Below are positions 30,552-39,768 of a stretch of 64,000 nucleotides of DNA, one piece after another. The notes beneath the pieces are model-generated. The model searched no databases and was not told where the DNA came from. It was given only the letters and a program-made list of their open reading frames with translations. Each line of letters opens with the position of its first letter. Within the stretch, counting starts at the first letter, position 1. The DNA comes from Kluyvera intermedia. GTDB lineage: Bacteria > Pseudomonadota > Gammaproteobacteria > Enterobacterales > Enterobacteriaceae. The position numbers and the translations under genes were made by a program. Where the stretch lies: positions 60,569-124,568 of the forward strand of contig NZ_JAKCNS010000022.1 in assembly GCF_021440345.1 (NCBI RefSeq), in the 5' to 3' direction.

Positions 30552-32192
30552 TCAGGCGTTTTTCAGCACTTCGCTAACAATCTCTACCGCTTCTTTCTCG
30601 ATCTGCTGACGATGTTCAGCGCCGAGGAAGCTTTCACAGTAGATTTTGTAGGCGTCTTCGGTGCCCGATGGACGCGCAGCAAACCAGCCGTTGTCGGTCA
30701 TCACCTTCAGGCCACCAATCGATGCGCCGTTACCCGGCGCCGCCGTCAGACGGGCGGTGATAAGGTCGCCCGCCAGGGTGCTGGCGCTGACCATTTCTGG
30801 AGACAGCTTAGACAACGCCGCTTTCTGCGCGGAAGTTGCACTGGCCTGCAGACGGTTGTAGCTCGGCGCACCAAAGCGTGCCGCCAGCTCATTGTAGTGC
30901 TCCTGCGGGTTTTTACCGGTGACAGCGGTAATTTCCGCCGCCAGCAGGCACATGATGATGCCGTCTTTATCGGTGGACCATGGCGTACCGTCAAAGCGCA
31001 GGAAAGAAGCCCCCGCGCTCTCTTCGCCGCCAAAGCCAAAGCTGCCGTCGAACAGACCGTCAACAAACCATTTAAAGCCAACCGGGACTTCCACCAGCTT
31101 ACGGCCCAGATCGTTGACCACGCGGTCAATCATCGCAGAAGAAACCAGCGTCTTGCCGACCGCCACATCTTTGCCCCACTGCGGACGATGCTGGAACAGA
31201 TAGTTGATAGCCACCGCCAGATAATGGTTCGGGTTCATCAAACCAGCCGGAGTTACGATACCGTGACGGTCGTAATCCGGGTCATTGGCAAACGCCAGGT
31301 CGAACTTATCACGCAGCGCCAGCAGGCCCGCCATCGCGCACTCGGAGGAACAGTCCATACGGATTGCGCCGTCTTTATCGAGGTGCATAAAGCGGAAAGT
31401 CTGGTCAACGTGATCGTTCACGATGGTCAGGTTCAGGTTGTAGTGTTTGGCAATACGCTTCCAGTATTCAATACCGGAGCCGCCCAGCGGATCAACGCCC
31501 AGCGTCAGACCCGCTTTCTGGATAGCCGCCATATCGACGATATCCGCCAGCCCTTCAATAAACGGCTGCACCAGATCCACTTCTTTAACGTGACCGGAAG
31601 CCAGCGCCGCAGTGTAGGAAATGCGCTTCACGCCGTTAAGGTCGGCTGCCAGCAGCGCGTTGGCGCGATCTTCAACCACTTTGGTGACGTTGGTATCAGC
31701 CGGGCCACCGTTTGGTGGGTTGTACTTGATACCGCCATCGTCCGGCGGGTTATGGGATGGCGTAATGACGATCCCATCAGCCAGCGGGCCGCCTTTTTTG
31801 TTATGCACAAGGATGGCGTTGGAGATAGCCGGAGTCGGCGTAAAACCATTGTTTTCCTGCACAATGACATCAACACCATTTGCTGCCAACACTTCAAGAA
31901 CAGAGATAAACGCAGGCTCGGAGAGCGCGTGAGTATCTTTCCCGACATAGCATGGGCCCGTAATTCCATTTTTCGCGCGCTCTTCAGCGATTGCCTGAGC
32001 AATGGCCAAAATATGCTTTTCGTTGAAGCTGTGACGACCTGCGCTCCCGCGGTGACCGGAAGTCCCGAATTTCACCGCGTGTTCCGCATTGCCCACTTCC
32101 GGCTGCAGTACGTAGTACTGAGACGTCAGCTGGGCCACGTTGATCAAGTCACTTTGCTGTGCAGGCTGACCCGCACGGGTATGGTTTGCCAT
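30552..32192 (-). CDS. pgm: Phosphoglucomutase (alpha-D-glucose-specific)
   Basis: Pgm interconverts glucose-1-phosphate and glucose-6-phosphate for UDP-glucose, glycogen and galactose metabolism. I start at [15 protein letters not shown], giving 546 residues as in E. coli. The phosphoserine loop [20 protein letters not shown] is visible near residue 140, and metal-binding DPDYDRHG, the [10 protein letters not shown] sugar loop and the C-terminal [12 protein letters not shown] phosphate-binding motif are intact. It lies 32 bases after seqA, as in E. coli. Confidence 0.97.
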   Translation of the reverse strand: MANHTRAGQPAQQSDLINVAQLTSQYYVLQPEVGNAEHAVKFGTSGHRGSAGRHSFNEKHILAIAQAIAEERAKNGITGPCYVGKDTHALSEPAFISVLEVLAANGVDVIVQENNGFTPTPAISNAILVHNKKGGPLADGIVITPSHNPPDDGGIKYNPPNGGPADTNVTKVVEDRANALLAADLNGVKRISYTAALASGHVKEVDLVQPFIEGLADIVDMAAIQKAGLTLGVDPLGGSGIEYWKRIAKHYNLNLTIVNDHVDQTFRFMHLDKDGAIRMDCSSECAMAGLLALRDKFDLAFANDPDYDRHGIVTPAGLMNPNHYLAVAINYLFQHRPQWGKDVAVGKTLVSSAMIDRVVNDLGRKLVEVPVGFKWFVDGLFDGSFGFGGEESAGASFLRFDGTPWSTDKDGIIMCLLAAEITAVTGKNPQEHYNELAARFGAPSYNRLQASATSAQKAALSKLSPEMVSASTLAGDLITARLTAAPGNGASIGGLKVMTDNGWFAARPSGTEDAYKIYCESFLGAEHRQQIEKEAVEIVSEVLKNA

Positions 32193-32224
32193 TGCCTGGT
32201 CCTTCTTATGCAAGGGTTAGATTT

Positions 32225-32794
32225 TCAGTATGAAATGGTACCGCAAACCTTTTCAATCAGCTCCACCGGGAACTGCATTGACTGCATGATATGTTCGACC
32301 ATGCTGCATTTACGGCCTGTATTCGTGTTGGTAATGACCCAGTATGGCGTATCCGGCACCTGTTTAGGTTTCGTCTGGTTACCGTTTTTCAGCAGCGTCT
32401 GCTCATCGGCAGCAAAGTAGACGCGGGTGCGACCATGGAGCGATTCGGTGGCTTCAGCAAAGGCTTTGTTGTCCAGCGAATAGAGCGTGGTCAGGATCAG
32501 CATAAAGCGGTTTACCGCTTTTTTCTGCTCGGCGTATTCGTCGGAGAGCAGCAGTTCACGCATCGCGCGAACTTTGTCTTTCGTCGTTTTAACCGTTTTA
32601 ACTTCAGCAACGGGAGCAGCAGCTGGCGCAGGGGCCGGTTCTGCTTTGACGACCGGCGCTGCGGCAACAGCAGGCTGTGAAGCGGCGGAGAATTTCAGCA
32701 TACGCCGTAAAATGTCGGACGCGCTCTCGCCAATGTGCAGAGTGTGAGCCGCAATATAGCGATAGAGCTCGTCATCAACTTCGATCGTTTTCAT
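32225..32794 (-). CDS. seqA: Replication initiation negative regulator SeqA
   Basis: SeqA binds hemimethylated GATC sites, sequesters oriC and organises new DNA. The start at MKTIEVDDELYRYIAAHT yields 189 residues against 181 in E. coli. The N-terminal oligomerisation helix (IGESASDILRRML) and the C-terminal DNA-binding domain (FAEATESLHGRTRVYFA, PKQVPDTPYWVITNTNT) are conserved. The extra length lies in the Ala/Pro/Lys-rich linker (about residues 38-70). A start eleven codons earlier is open but not conserved. Confidence 0.96.
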   Translation of the reverse strand: MKTIEVDDELYRYIAAHTLHIGESASDILRRMLKFSAASQPAVAAAPVVKAEPAPAPAAAPVAEVKTVKTTKDKVRAMRELLLSDEYAEQKKAVNRFMLILTTLYSLDNKAFAEATESLHGRTRVYFAADEQTLLKNGNQTKPKQVPDTPYWVITNTNTGRKCSMVEHIMQSMQFPVELIEKVCGTISY

Positions 32795-32976
32795 CTTAAT
32801 CCGGTGCAATAATTTTTCTGAATACAATTCATTGGGATTATAAAGTCAAAACCCAACAGCGGGTAGCGCCAAACCAGGAACGCGGCAAAATTCGGATGAG
32901 TTCCTTACTTGCCCCTGAGCGTTAGAATGTCCAACATGATACCCTAACCCGACAACGCGAAAAAAAGAACTTTGCT

Positions 32977-33741
32977 ATGAAATTGAATGTCCGAGCGCAA
33001 TCTGCACAAAACCTGCACAATAATTCCCCCATCGTCCTCGTCCACGGCCTGTTTGGCAGCCTGGACAATCTCGGTATCCTTGCCCGCGACCTCGTTGCCG
33101 ACCACGATATCATCCAGGTCGATATGCGTAACCACGGGCTGTCGCCGCGTTCGGAAGAGATGAACTACCCGGCCATGGCCCAGGATCTCCTCGATACGCT
33201 TGACGAGCATAATATTGAAACCGCAACGCTAATTGGCCACTCCATGGGCGGTAAAGCGGTGATGGCGCTGACCGCACTGGCACCAGAGCGTATCGACCAC
33301 CTGGTGGCGATTGATATTGCGCCGGTGGATTATCATGTTCGTCGTCATGATGAAATTTTTGCGGCGATCAATGCGGTGACCAACGCCGGCGTGGCCACGC
33401 GTCAGCAGGCTGCCACGGTGATGCGCGAGTTCCTCCATGAAGAAGGGGTCATCCAGTTTCTGCTGAAATCGTTCGTTGACGGTGCCTGGCGCTTCAACGT
33501 GCCGGTGCTGTGGGAACAATACCCGCACATTGTTGGCTGGGAAACTATCCCCGCGTGGAATAAGCCTGCGCTCTTTATTCCTGGCGGCAATTCGTCGTAC
33601 GTCACCGAAGCCTATCGAGACAGCCTGTTAGCCCAGTTCCCGCAGGCCAAAGCACACGTTATTGCCGGTGCCGGTCACTGGGTTCATGCGGAAAAACCAG
33701 ACGCTGTAATGCGCGCTATCCGCCGTTACCTCGCAGAGTGA
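32977..33741 (+). CDS. ybfF: Esterase YbfF (alpha/beta hydrolase)
   Basis: YbfF is a cytoplasmic esterase active on acyl thioesters and short esters in E. coli; its physiological substrate is not settled. The 254 residues equal the E. coli length. The nucleophile elbow IGHSMGGKAV, the oxyanion VHGLFGSLDN and the late catalytic histidine in GAGHWVHAEKPDAV are all present. It is divergent from seqA, and ybfE follows on the same strand. Confidence 0.95.
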   Translation: MKLNVRAQSAQNLHNNSPIVLVHGLFGSLDNLGILARDLVADHDIIQVDMRNHGLSPRSEEMNYPAMAQDLLDTLDEHNIETATLIGHSMGGKAVMALTALAPERIDHLVAIDIAPVDYHVRRHDEIFAAINAVTNAGVATRQQAATVMREFLHEEGVIQFLLKSFVDGAWRFNVPVLWEQYPHIVGWETIPAWNKPALFIPGGNSSYVTEAYRDSLLAQFPQAKAHVIAGAGHWVHAEKPDAVMRAIRRYLAE

Positions 33742-33871
33742 TTAAAAATGCATCGACCGCGCGCCAGAATGGCCGCGGTCGTTGGCGTGCGGGTTCCACT
33801 GATGTATGATTGCGCGCTGTCTGCGCTGGGCACTGCCCGGTAGCTTGTTTTCCCCGAAGTCACTCAGAATC

Positions 33872-34165
33872 ATGGCAAAAGAACAAACGGACCGTACGAC
33901 ACTAGATTTGTTCGCAAATGAGCGTCGCCCGGGAAGACCAAAAACCAATCCGCTTTCGCGTGACGAACAGCTCCGCATCAATAAGCGTAATCAGCTAAAA
34001 CGCGATAAGGTTCGCGGGCTTAAGCGCGTCGAACTGAAGCTGAATAACGAAGCCGTTGATGCACTCAACGAGCTGGCGACTGCCCGTGATATGAGCCGCA
34101 GCGAACTCATCGAAGAGATGTTGATGAACCAGCTTGCGCTGCTGCACGGACAGGGGAAAGTCTGA
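33872..34165 (+). CDS. ybfE: CopG/ribbon-helix-helix-type protein YbfE
   Basis: A 97-residue basic protein starting at [14 protein letters not shown]; the frame is open upstream but conservation with E. coli YbfE begins here. The C-terminal part ([32 protein letters not shown]) has the beta-helix-helix pattern of ribbon-helix-helix DNA binders. In E. coli it is an SOS (LexA) gene upstream of fldA; I do not see a convincing LexA box here. Confidence 0.9.
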   Translation: MAKEQTDRTTLDLFANERRPGRPKTNPLSRDEQLRINKRNQLKRDKVRGLKRVELKLNNEAVDALNELATARDMSRSELIEEMLMNQLALLHGQGKV

Positions 34166-34316
34166 AAAATCCCCCCAAAACACGCTTTCATGTAGCAGAG
34201 TGTGCAGTCCGGCACGATTGCTGTTTCCGCACACTGCGCTGTTCTGCTATGATTGCCCTTATCTGTGGGCAATAAGCCACCACCATATCATTAAGTTTCA
34301 AGAGGTTATTTTACTC

Positions 34317-34847
34317 ATGGCAATCGTTGGCATCTTCTTCGGTAGCGATACCGGAAACACCGAAAATATCGCAAAAATGATTCAAAAACAGCTTGGTAAA
34401 GATGTCGCTGACGTGCATGACATCGCCAAGAGCAGCAAAGAAGATCTGGCTGCGTTCGATATCCTGCTGCTGGGTATCCCAACCTGGTACTACGGTGAAG
34501 CACAGTGCGACTGGGATGATTTCTTCCCGACGCTGGAAGAAGTCGATTTCAACGGTAAACTGGTTGCGCTGTTCGGTTGTGGCGACCAGGAAGATTACGC
34601 GGAATATTTCTGTGATGCCCTGGGCACCATTCGCGATATTATTGAACCACGTGGCGCAACCATCGTGGGTCATTGGCCAACCGCAGGCTACCATTTTGAA
34701 GCGTCTAAGGGACTTGCCGATGACGATCACTTCGTGGGTCTGGCAATTGACGAAGACCGTCAGCCAGAATTGACCGCGGAGCGCGTTGAGAAGTGGGTTA
34801 AGCAGGTGGCTGAAGAACTGCACCTGGACGAAATCAAAAACGCCTAA
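34317..34847 (+). CDS. fldA: Flavodoxin 1
   Basis: FldA is the essential FMN electron carrier that activates radical SAM enzymes, MetH and the anaerobic nucleotide reductase. The start at [16 protein letters not shown] after aagaggtta gives 176 residues, the E. coli length. The phosphate-binding loop SDTGNTEN and the flavin-stacking [13 protein letters not shown] and [12 protein letters not shown] loops are present. It precedes fur, as in E. coli, where the two are jointly induced by superoxide and iron signals. Confidence 0.98.
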   Translation: MAIVGIFFGSDTGNTENIAKMIQKQLGKDVADVHDIAKSSKEDLAAFDILLLGIPTWYYGEAQCDWDDFFPTLEEVDFNGKLVALFGCGDQEDYAEYFCDALGTIRDIIEPRGATIVGHWPTAGYHFEASKGLADDDHFVGLAIDEDRQPELTAERVEKWVKQVAEELHLDEIKNA

Positions 34848-34854
34848 TCGCAAT

Positions 34855-34886
34855 AATGAGGTGCAATTATCAAACTGCACCTCATT
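34855..34886 (+). terminator. Hairpin after fldA
   Basis: A near-perfect palindrome, aatgaggtgca and tgcacctcatt, eight bases after the fldA stop. No U tract follows, so it may stabilise the 3' end rather than terminate. Confidence 0.55.
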
Positions 34887-35061
34887 AATAGGTAAAAGCA
34901 ATTAAAATAATAGCTACAAATTTTTAACTTTTTATCGCATACCTGTACAATATCTTCTGATTTAGCGCAGGTTCATCGCTCAGTTTGTCGGTGAAGCCTC
35001 GTTTTTGAAAGCTTAGCTTACCCGGGCCTTGCTGTTTTCATTTTGATAGGGCCATTCTATA

Positions 35062-35151
35062 ATGAGACGCATTAATTCGGGTGCATTCTCTGTGAAACTT
35101 TCGCTGATGGAAGTTAATCGTTTAGCAACAGGACAGATTCCGCATGACTGA
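35062..35151 (+). CDS. uof: Fur leader peptide Uof
   Basis: A 29-codon ORF, MRRINSGAFSVKLSLMEVNR..., whose stop overlaps the fur start region (its TGA is at fur codon 2). It corresponds to the E. coli upstream-of-fur leader, whose translation drives fur translation and is repressed by the sRNA RyhB. Its presence and overlap are seen here; RyhB pairing is inferred from the homologue. Confidence 0.88.
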   Translation: MRRINSGAFSVKLSLMEVNRLATGQIPHD

Positions 35152-35596
35152 CAATAATACCGCATTAAAGAAGGCTGGCCTGAAAGTCACACTTCCACGG
35201 TTAAAGATTCTGGAAGTTCTTCAGGAACCTCATAACCACCATGTCAGCGCGGAAGACTTATACAAACGCCTGATCGACATGGGTGAAGAGATCGGTTTAG
35301 CCACGGTTTACCGCGTACTGAACCAGTTTGATGACGCTGGCATTGTGACTCGCCATAATTTTGAAGGCGGCAAATCCGTATTCGAACTGACTCAGCAGCA
35401 TCACCACGATCACCTGATCTGCCTCGACTGCGGCAAAGTTATCGAGTTCAGCGATGATTCGATTGAAGCGCGCCAGCGTGAAATCGCCACCAAGTACGGA
35501 ATTCGCTTAACCAACCATAGCCTGTATCTTTACGGTCACTGCGCTGAAGGCGACTGCCGCGAAGATGAACACGCTCACGACGGCATCGAGAAGTAA
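35144..35596 (+). CDS. fur: Ferric uptake regulator
   Basis: Fur represses iron acquisition genes when loaded with Fe(II). The 150-residue product has the winged-helix N-terminal domain (LKKAGLKVTLPRLKILEVL, DLYKRLIDMGEEIGLATVYRVL), the HHHDHLICLDCGKVIEF metal-site block with a CxxC, and a C-terminal CAEGDCREDEHAH second cysteine pair. No clean ribosome site precedes the ATG, consistent with translational coupling to uof. Confidence 0.98.
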   Translation: MTDNNTALKKAGLKVTLPRLKILEVLQEPHNHHVSAEDLYKRLIDMGEEIGLATVYRVLNQFDDAGIVTRHNFEGGKSVFELTQQHHHDHLICLDCGKVIEFSDDSIEARQREIATKYGIRLTNHSLYLYGHCAEGDCREDEHAHDGIEK

Positions 35597-35609
35597 CGAC
35601 CGCCGCTCG

Positions 35610-35648
35610 TCAAAAAACCAGCCATTGTGTGCTGGTTTTTTTTTGCCT
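35610..35648 (+). terminator. fur intrinsic terminator
   Basis: Hairpin aaaaaccagc...gctggttttt with nine T residues, about 15 bases after the fur stop. Confidence 0.9.
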
Positions 35649-35668
35649 GTCGGTCTGGTATCGACATA

Positions 35669-35700
35669 AAAAAACCGCTGCAAGCAGCGGTTTTCAGTTC
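35669..35700 (-). terminator. Terminator for chiP-chiQ
   Basis: The palindrome aaaaccgctg-caag-cagcggtttt lies just after chiQ on the minus strand and is followed there by T residues (aaaaaaccgctg on the plus strand). Confidence 0.75.
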
Positions 35701-35711
35701 TTAACACGACA

Positions 35712-36047
35712 TTATTTTTGTGGCGTATTGTTGCTGCGAATTTCCTGCCAAATCTTATCGCACTTGCTGGCAACGGCCTGGTCGTTACCCGTTTTTCTCG
35801 CCAGAATACACTGCTGATAATCCAGCACGCGTACGCTTTCCTGATTCGCGAACTGCTCGTGCTTCTTATCTTGTTTCAGCACGTTCAATACGCTCTGGCA
35901 GGCCTGGATTTTATCCGGATTACCTTCCGCCGTATTGATACAGGCGCTATAGGCATCTTTCAGTTTGGTGTCTTCTTTCGGCGCAGGTGACTGGACGCAG
36001 GCGGTGAGACCAGCAGCCATTAAAGCAACAAGAATCAATTTTTTCAT
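35712..36047 (-). CDS. chiQ: ChiQ lipoprotein
   Basis: A 111-residue lipoprotein of the chitoporin operon. The signal peptide MKKLILVALMAAGLTAC ends in a lipobox (LTAC), with modified Cys at position 17. The rest is a small helical, Lys/Gln-rich domain with two further cysteines (ACINTAEGNPDKIQACQ). Equivalent to E. coli YbfN; its molecular role is not established. It follows chiP by about 50 bases. Confidence 0.9.
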   Translation of the reverse strand: MKKLILVALMAAGLTACVQSPAPKEDTKLKDAYSACINTAEGNPDKIQACQSVLNVLKQDKKHEQFANQESVRVLDYQQCILARKTGNDQAVASKCDKIWQEIRSNNTPQK

Positions 36048-36097
36048 GCGATGAACCTCTTAGCGGCGGCAGAGGTTTCCCCCTGCCGCGTCATGCA

Positions 36098-37504
36098 TCA
36101 GAAAATAGTGAACGGTGCGATAACCATGAATTTCACGTCACGCTCGTCCTGGAAGATGTTGCCGTAACCACCGCCCCAGCTTGGAATGTCGGAGTGGTTG
36201 TCATACTGCGTGAAGTGCAGTTTGAACAGAGTCCCTTTCGCGCGGCCATCCTGTACGGTGTAAGCCACATCGAGGCTGTAAGCAGACTCTTTGATTTTAT
36301 TGTTTTTGTCGTAGTAAGCATCCGGGTTCATCTGCCAGGTCGATGGCTTAGCATCCCATGCGTAGACGTAAGACGCGCCCACTGCCCAGCCCGGGAGATC
36401 CCAGTTTTTCAGGTCATACATGGAGCCGAAGAACACTGCTTTTTCGCCGTTGGCGTTGAAGTCAGAGCGGTTATCCCACCAGATATCCAGACGACCGTTG
36501 GAGGAAGCGTAGGTTGGCGTCATACGCTGCAGGAAGAAGCCCTGCTGACCTTCAGCTTTAACCCAGGTCCCTTCCAGGCGGAAGTCGAAGACCTCTTTCA
36601 GCTTGTAGCCGAAGGTTAACGCTTGCAGCCACGCGGTGCCGTCGTAAATATCGTTCACGCCGTGATCGCTCACTTTGTCACGGGTACCGTAGAACTGATA
36701 GCTGGTGGTCAGAGGGCCGCCAGGGATATCGAATTTGTAGCTACCTTTGGCGAAGTACTGATCAACATAGCCTTCTGCCTGACCAAATGCCGCTTCCAGC
36801 ACCAGGTCATTTTTGAAATCGTATTTAGCACCGATGGAGTGCAGGTAGTCGACCTTGGTCTTCTTATCGTTCTGATAGAAGTTATCCATCTCCAGATGCC
36901 AAGGTGCCTTGTACTCGTTGGTCCACATGTAGGAGAAGCTCAGTGCACCGTTGTCGCCGTAGTCGAAATTGGCCCCGGCTTCAGCGCCCTGGTAAGTACC
37001 AGGCATAAAGCTCCAGTGTGGTGCCAGCAGGGTTTGACCGGTTGGCTGAATGTAACCGGCACGTGCCCAGGTTGGCCCAAGCTTGAATTTAGCCGCCGCT
37101 TTATACAGGCTGATACCAGACTTATCACCGCTGTAATCTTCGCTATAACCTTTGTTTTTTGAAGAGAACGCGATTTCGTTCGGGTGGCCACTTTCGCTGC
37201 TTTCGTTCATTTCAATCGCGGTAAACGCAGCGATATCAAGACCGAACATATCGGCGGCATAGCCAGACTGGAAGTCGAGGTTGGCGTTCCAGGTGGAGTG
37301 AGAAAGGTTGGTTTTATATTTATCGTGATCGGTAACATCTTTACGGTCACGCTCACGCTGCCAGTAATAGATGCCGCCAGTTAATGATGAGTCGTCAATG
37401 AACCCTTCAGCTTTTGCATCCGGTGCCATTGTAAAGCCCGACAGTGCTGTCACACCGGCGATAGCCAGCGCCAGCGTACTACGTTTGCCACTAAACGTAC
37501 GCAT
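36098..37504 (-). CDS. chiP: Chitoporin ChiP (chitooligosaccharide outer-membrane channel)
   Basis: ChiP lets chitosugars cross the outer membrane. The start at [18 protein letters not shown] gives 468 residues including a signal peptide with likely cleavage after the Ala-rich ...DAKA segment (near residue 32). It is an OprD-type beta-barrel with many Tyr/Trp-rich strands and ends in Phe (VIAPFTIF), the outer-membrane insertion signature. Expression is controlled by the sRNA ChiX and by NagC in E. coli; matching sites are seen upstream here. Confidence 0.95.
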   Translation of the reverse strand: MRTFSGKRSTLALAIAGVTALSGFTMAPDAKAEGFIDDSSLTGGIYYWQRERDRKDVTDHDKYKTNLSHSTWNANLDFQSGYAADMFGLDIAAFTAIEMNESSESGHPNEIAFSSKNKGYSEDYSGDKSGISLYKAAAKFKLGPTWARAGYIQPTGQTLLAPHWSFMPGTYQGAEAGANFDYGDNGALSFSYMWTNEYKAPWHLEMDNFYQNDKKTKVDYLHSIGAKYDFKNDLVLEAAFGQAEGYVDQYFAKGSYKFDIPGGPLTTSYQFYGTRDKVSDHGVNDIYDGTAWLQALTFGYKLKEVFDFRLEGTWVKAEGQQGFFLQRMTPTYASSNGRLDIWWDNRSDFNANGEKAVFFGSMYDLKNWDLPGWAVGASYVYAWDAKPSTWQMNPDAYYDKNNKIKESAYSLDVAYTVQDGRAKGTLFKLHFTQYDNHSDIPSWGGGYGNIFQDERDVKFMVIAPFTIF

Positions 37505-37508
37505 AGTT

Positions 37509-37522
37509 AAATCCTCTTTGAC
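37509..37522 (-). promoter_or_regulatory. ChiX sRNA pairing site over the chiP ribosome site
   Basis: The minus-strand leader reads gtcaaagaggatttaact just before the chiP ATG. The stretch gtcaaagagga is complementary to the seed of the E. coli sRNA ChiX (tcctctttgac) and includes the ribosome-binding aggA. Pairing would silence chiP unless chitosugar RNA sequesters ChiX. The chiX gene is not in this window. Confidence 0.75.
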
Positions 37523-37614
37523 TTTTAAAATGCCGCCGCAAAGCAGAGGCAAAAAAATAAAAACTTTAAAAAAAATGAACTTCTGGAAAAAGGTGTTTCG
37601 CTACACCGATAGAC

Positions 37615-37637
37615 TATTTTTCGCGACGCGAATTATC
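37615..37637 (-). promoter_or_regulatory. Candidate NagC operator upstream of chiP
   Basis: A perfect palindrome, ttcgcgacgcgaa, flanked by tatttt and ttatca, fits the NagC operator pattern (AT-rich flanks, CG at symmetric positions). It lies about 115 bases before the chiP start. The remaining stretch to glnS (37640-37875) shows no gene. Confidence 0.6.
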
Positions 37638-37877
37638 AATCCTTTTCCGCAACAAGAGTGCAGGATTATGACAAAGCGCACATATTTGGTTTCAATGTGT
37701 AACGGAGTGCGTTATTAACATTTCCCGTCACCAACCCTTATGGGGCCTGGATGAAATGTTAATGAGAACGCTTACATCGTGATTTTCAAGCGAGGCATCG
37801 CGCGATATACGGAGTTCTTAGAACTCGAAGGTATGTATTAATTCGCTGCGCGAAACTACGGATAGGCAATTGGAGGA

Positions 37878-37907
37878 TAAAAAAACGCCGCTCAGAGGCG
37901 GCGTTTT
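37878..37907 (-). terminator. glnS intrinsic terminator
   Basis: Hairpin aaaacgccgc...gcggcgtttt with T residues on the minus strand, about 20 bases after the glnS stop. Confidence 0.9.
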
Positions 37908-37925
37908 GGTAGGGCAAATGACCGT

Positions 37926-39584
37926 TTAGCCAACCCAGGTATCACGTAAACCGACGGTGCGGTTAAATACCAGCTTGTCAGCGGTGCTATAGCGGCTGTC
38001 GAGACAGAAGTAACCCTCACGCTCAAACTGATACGCTTTACCGGCCTCAGCGGCCTGCAGAGATGGCTCGCCATAGCCCTGAGTGATAACCAGTGATTCC
38101 GGATTCATCACCGACAGGAAGTCTTCTGCGGCACCTGGATTCGGGACGCTGAACAGGCGATCGTAGAGACGGATTTCAATCGGCAACGCGTGTGCAGCGC
38201 TGACCCAATGAATTACGCCCTTCACTTTACGGCCATCGGCCGGATCTTTGCTCAGGGTATCCGCATCGTAGGTACAGAAAATCGTGGTGATATTGCCTTC
38301 GGCATCTTTCTCCACGCGCTCTGCTTTCACCACGTAGGCGTTACGCAGGCGAACTTCTTTACCCATCACCAGACGCTTGTACTGTTTGTTCGCTTCTTCA
38401 CGGAAGTCGGCGCGGTCGATCCAGATCTCTGCGCTAAACGGCACTTCACGGCTACCCATTTCCGGTTTATTCGGATGGTTAGGCATAGAGACCATTTCGC
38501 TCTCGCCCTGCGGATAGTTTTCGATGACCAGTTTAACTGGATCGATAACCGCCATCGCGCGTGGAGCGTTTTCGTTCAGATCTTCGCGAATGCAGGATTC
38601 CAGAGAAGCCATCTCAATGGTGTTGTCCTGTTTGGTCACGCCGATGCGTTTGCAGAATTCACGAATAGCAGCTGCGGTGTAACCACGGCGACGCAGACCG
38701 GAAATCGTCGGCATACGTGGGTCATCCCAACCTTCAACGTGCTTCTCAGTCACCAGTTGGTTCAGCTTACGCTTAGACATCACGGTATATTCCAGATTCA
38801 GGCGCGAGAATTCGTACTGGCGCGGATGAACCGGAATAGTGATGTTGTCGAGAACCCAGTCATACAGACGACGGTTGTCCTGGAATTCAAGAGTACACAG
38901 TGAATGCGTAATCCCTTCCAGCGCATCGCTGATGCAGTGGGTGAAGTCGTACATCGGGTAGATGCACCACTTGGTGCCGGTCTGGTGGTGATCGGCAAAT
39001 TTAATACGGTAAAGAACCGGATCGCGCATCACCACAAAAGAGGATGCCATGTCGATTTTGGCACGCAGACAGGCTTTGCCTTCTTCGAAGCCACCGGTAC
39101 GCATTTTTTCGAACAGCGCCAGGTTCTCTTCCACGCTGCGATCGCGGAATGGGCTGTTTTTGCCCGGTGCGGTCAGCGAGCCGCGGTATTCGCGGATTTG
39201 TTCTGGCGTCAGTTCATCGACGTAGGCCAGACCTTTATTGATAAGTTCTACCGCATAGGCATGCAGCTGATCGAAGTAATCAGAGGAGTAGCGAACGTTG
39301 CCAGACCAGTGAAAACCTAACCACTCGACGTCGTTTTTGATGGACTCAACGTATTCGATGTCTTCTTTAACTGGGTTGGTGTCATCGAAACGCAGGTTGC
39401 ACTGGCCTTGATAGTCTTGCGCAATACCGAAGTTCAGGCAGATAGATTTCGCATGGCCGATGTGCAGATAGCCATTTGGCTCTGGCGGAAAACGAGTATG
39501 CACCGTAGTGTGCTTACCGGTAGCCAGATCTTCGTCAATGATCTGACGAATAAAGTTTGTCGGGCGGGCTTCAGCCTCACTCAT
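37926..39584 (-). CDS. glnS: Glutaminyl-tRNA synthetase
   Basis: GlnS charges tRNA-Gln, four copies of which lie 14 kb away. The start at [19 protein letters not shown] gives 552 residues; E. coli has 554. The frame is open far upstream but without conservation. Class I signatures are clear: [15 protein letters not shown] (HIGH) near residue 34 and [11 protein letters not shown] (KMSKS equivalent). The C terminus ends two residues shorter than E. coli (RDTWVG), a normal variation. Confidence 0.98.
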   Translation of the reverse strand: MSEAEARPTNFIRQIIDEDLATGKHTTVHTRFPPEPNGYLHIGHAKSICLNFGIAQDYQGQCNLRFDDTNPVKEDIEYVESIKNDVEWLGFHWSGNVRYSSDYFDQLHAYAVELINKGLAYVDELTPEQIREYRGSLTAPGKNSPFRDRSVEENLALFEKMRTGGFEEGKACLRAKIDMASSFVVMRDPVLYRIKFADHHQTGTKWCIYPMYDFTHCISDALEGITHSLCTLEFQDNRRLYDWVLDNITIPVHPRQYEFSRLNLEYTVMSKRKLNQLVTEKHVEGWDDPRMPTISGLRRRGYTAAAIREFCKRIGVTKQDNTIEMASLESCIREDLNENAPRAMAVIDPVKLVIENYPQGESEMVSMPNHPNKPEMGSREVPFSAEIWIDRADFREEANKQYKRLVMGKEVRLRNAYVVKAERVEKDAEGNITTIFCTYDADTLSKDPADGRKVKGVIHWVSAAHALPIEIRLYDRLFSVPNPGAAEDFLSVMNPESLVITQGYGEPSLQAAEAGKAYQFEREGYFCLDSRYSTADKLVFNRTVGLRDTWVG

Positions 39585-39703
39585 CGTAGATTCCTCAAAG
39601 CGTAAACAACGTATAACGGCATATGATCTTATAAGCCGGACGGACTGACAACCTTTAGTTACGCAAAAAATGTCGCAAACGAAAATATTGGGGCAAATTG
39701 CTG

Positions 39704-39740
39704 CAAAAAAAAGCGGCGGAGGATTTCCCCCGCCGCTTAA
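39704..39740 (-). terminator. nagE intrinsic terminator
   Basis: Hairpin aagcggcggg...cctccgccgctt followed by eight T residues on the minus strand, about 30 bases after the nagE stop. Confidence 0.88.
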
Positions 39741-39768
39741 GGCATTAATCAACTTTACTCAGGAGCGA

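Noticed and set aside
30612..32420. Long plus-strand ORF (602 codons) opposite pgm and seqA
   Set aside because: Antisense shadow of two well-identified genes; protein shows no recognisable domain.
33742..33871. LexA box upstream of ybfE
   Set aside because: ybfE is SOS-controlled in E. coli, but I could not find a convincing CTG-N10-CAG site here.
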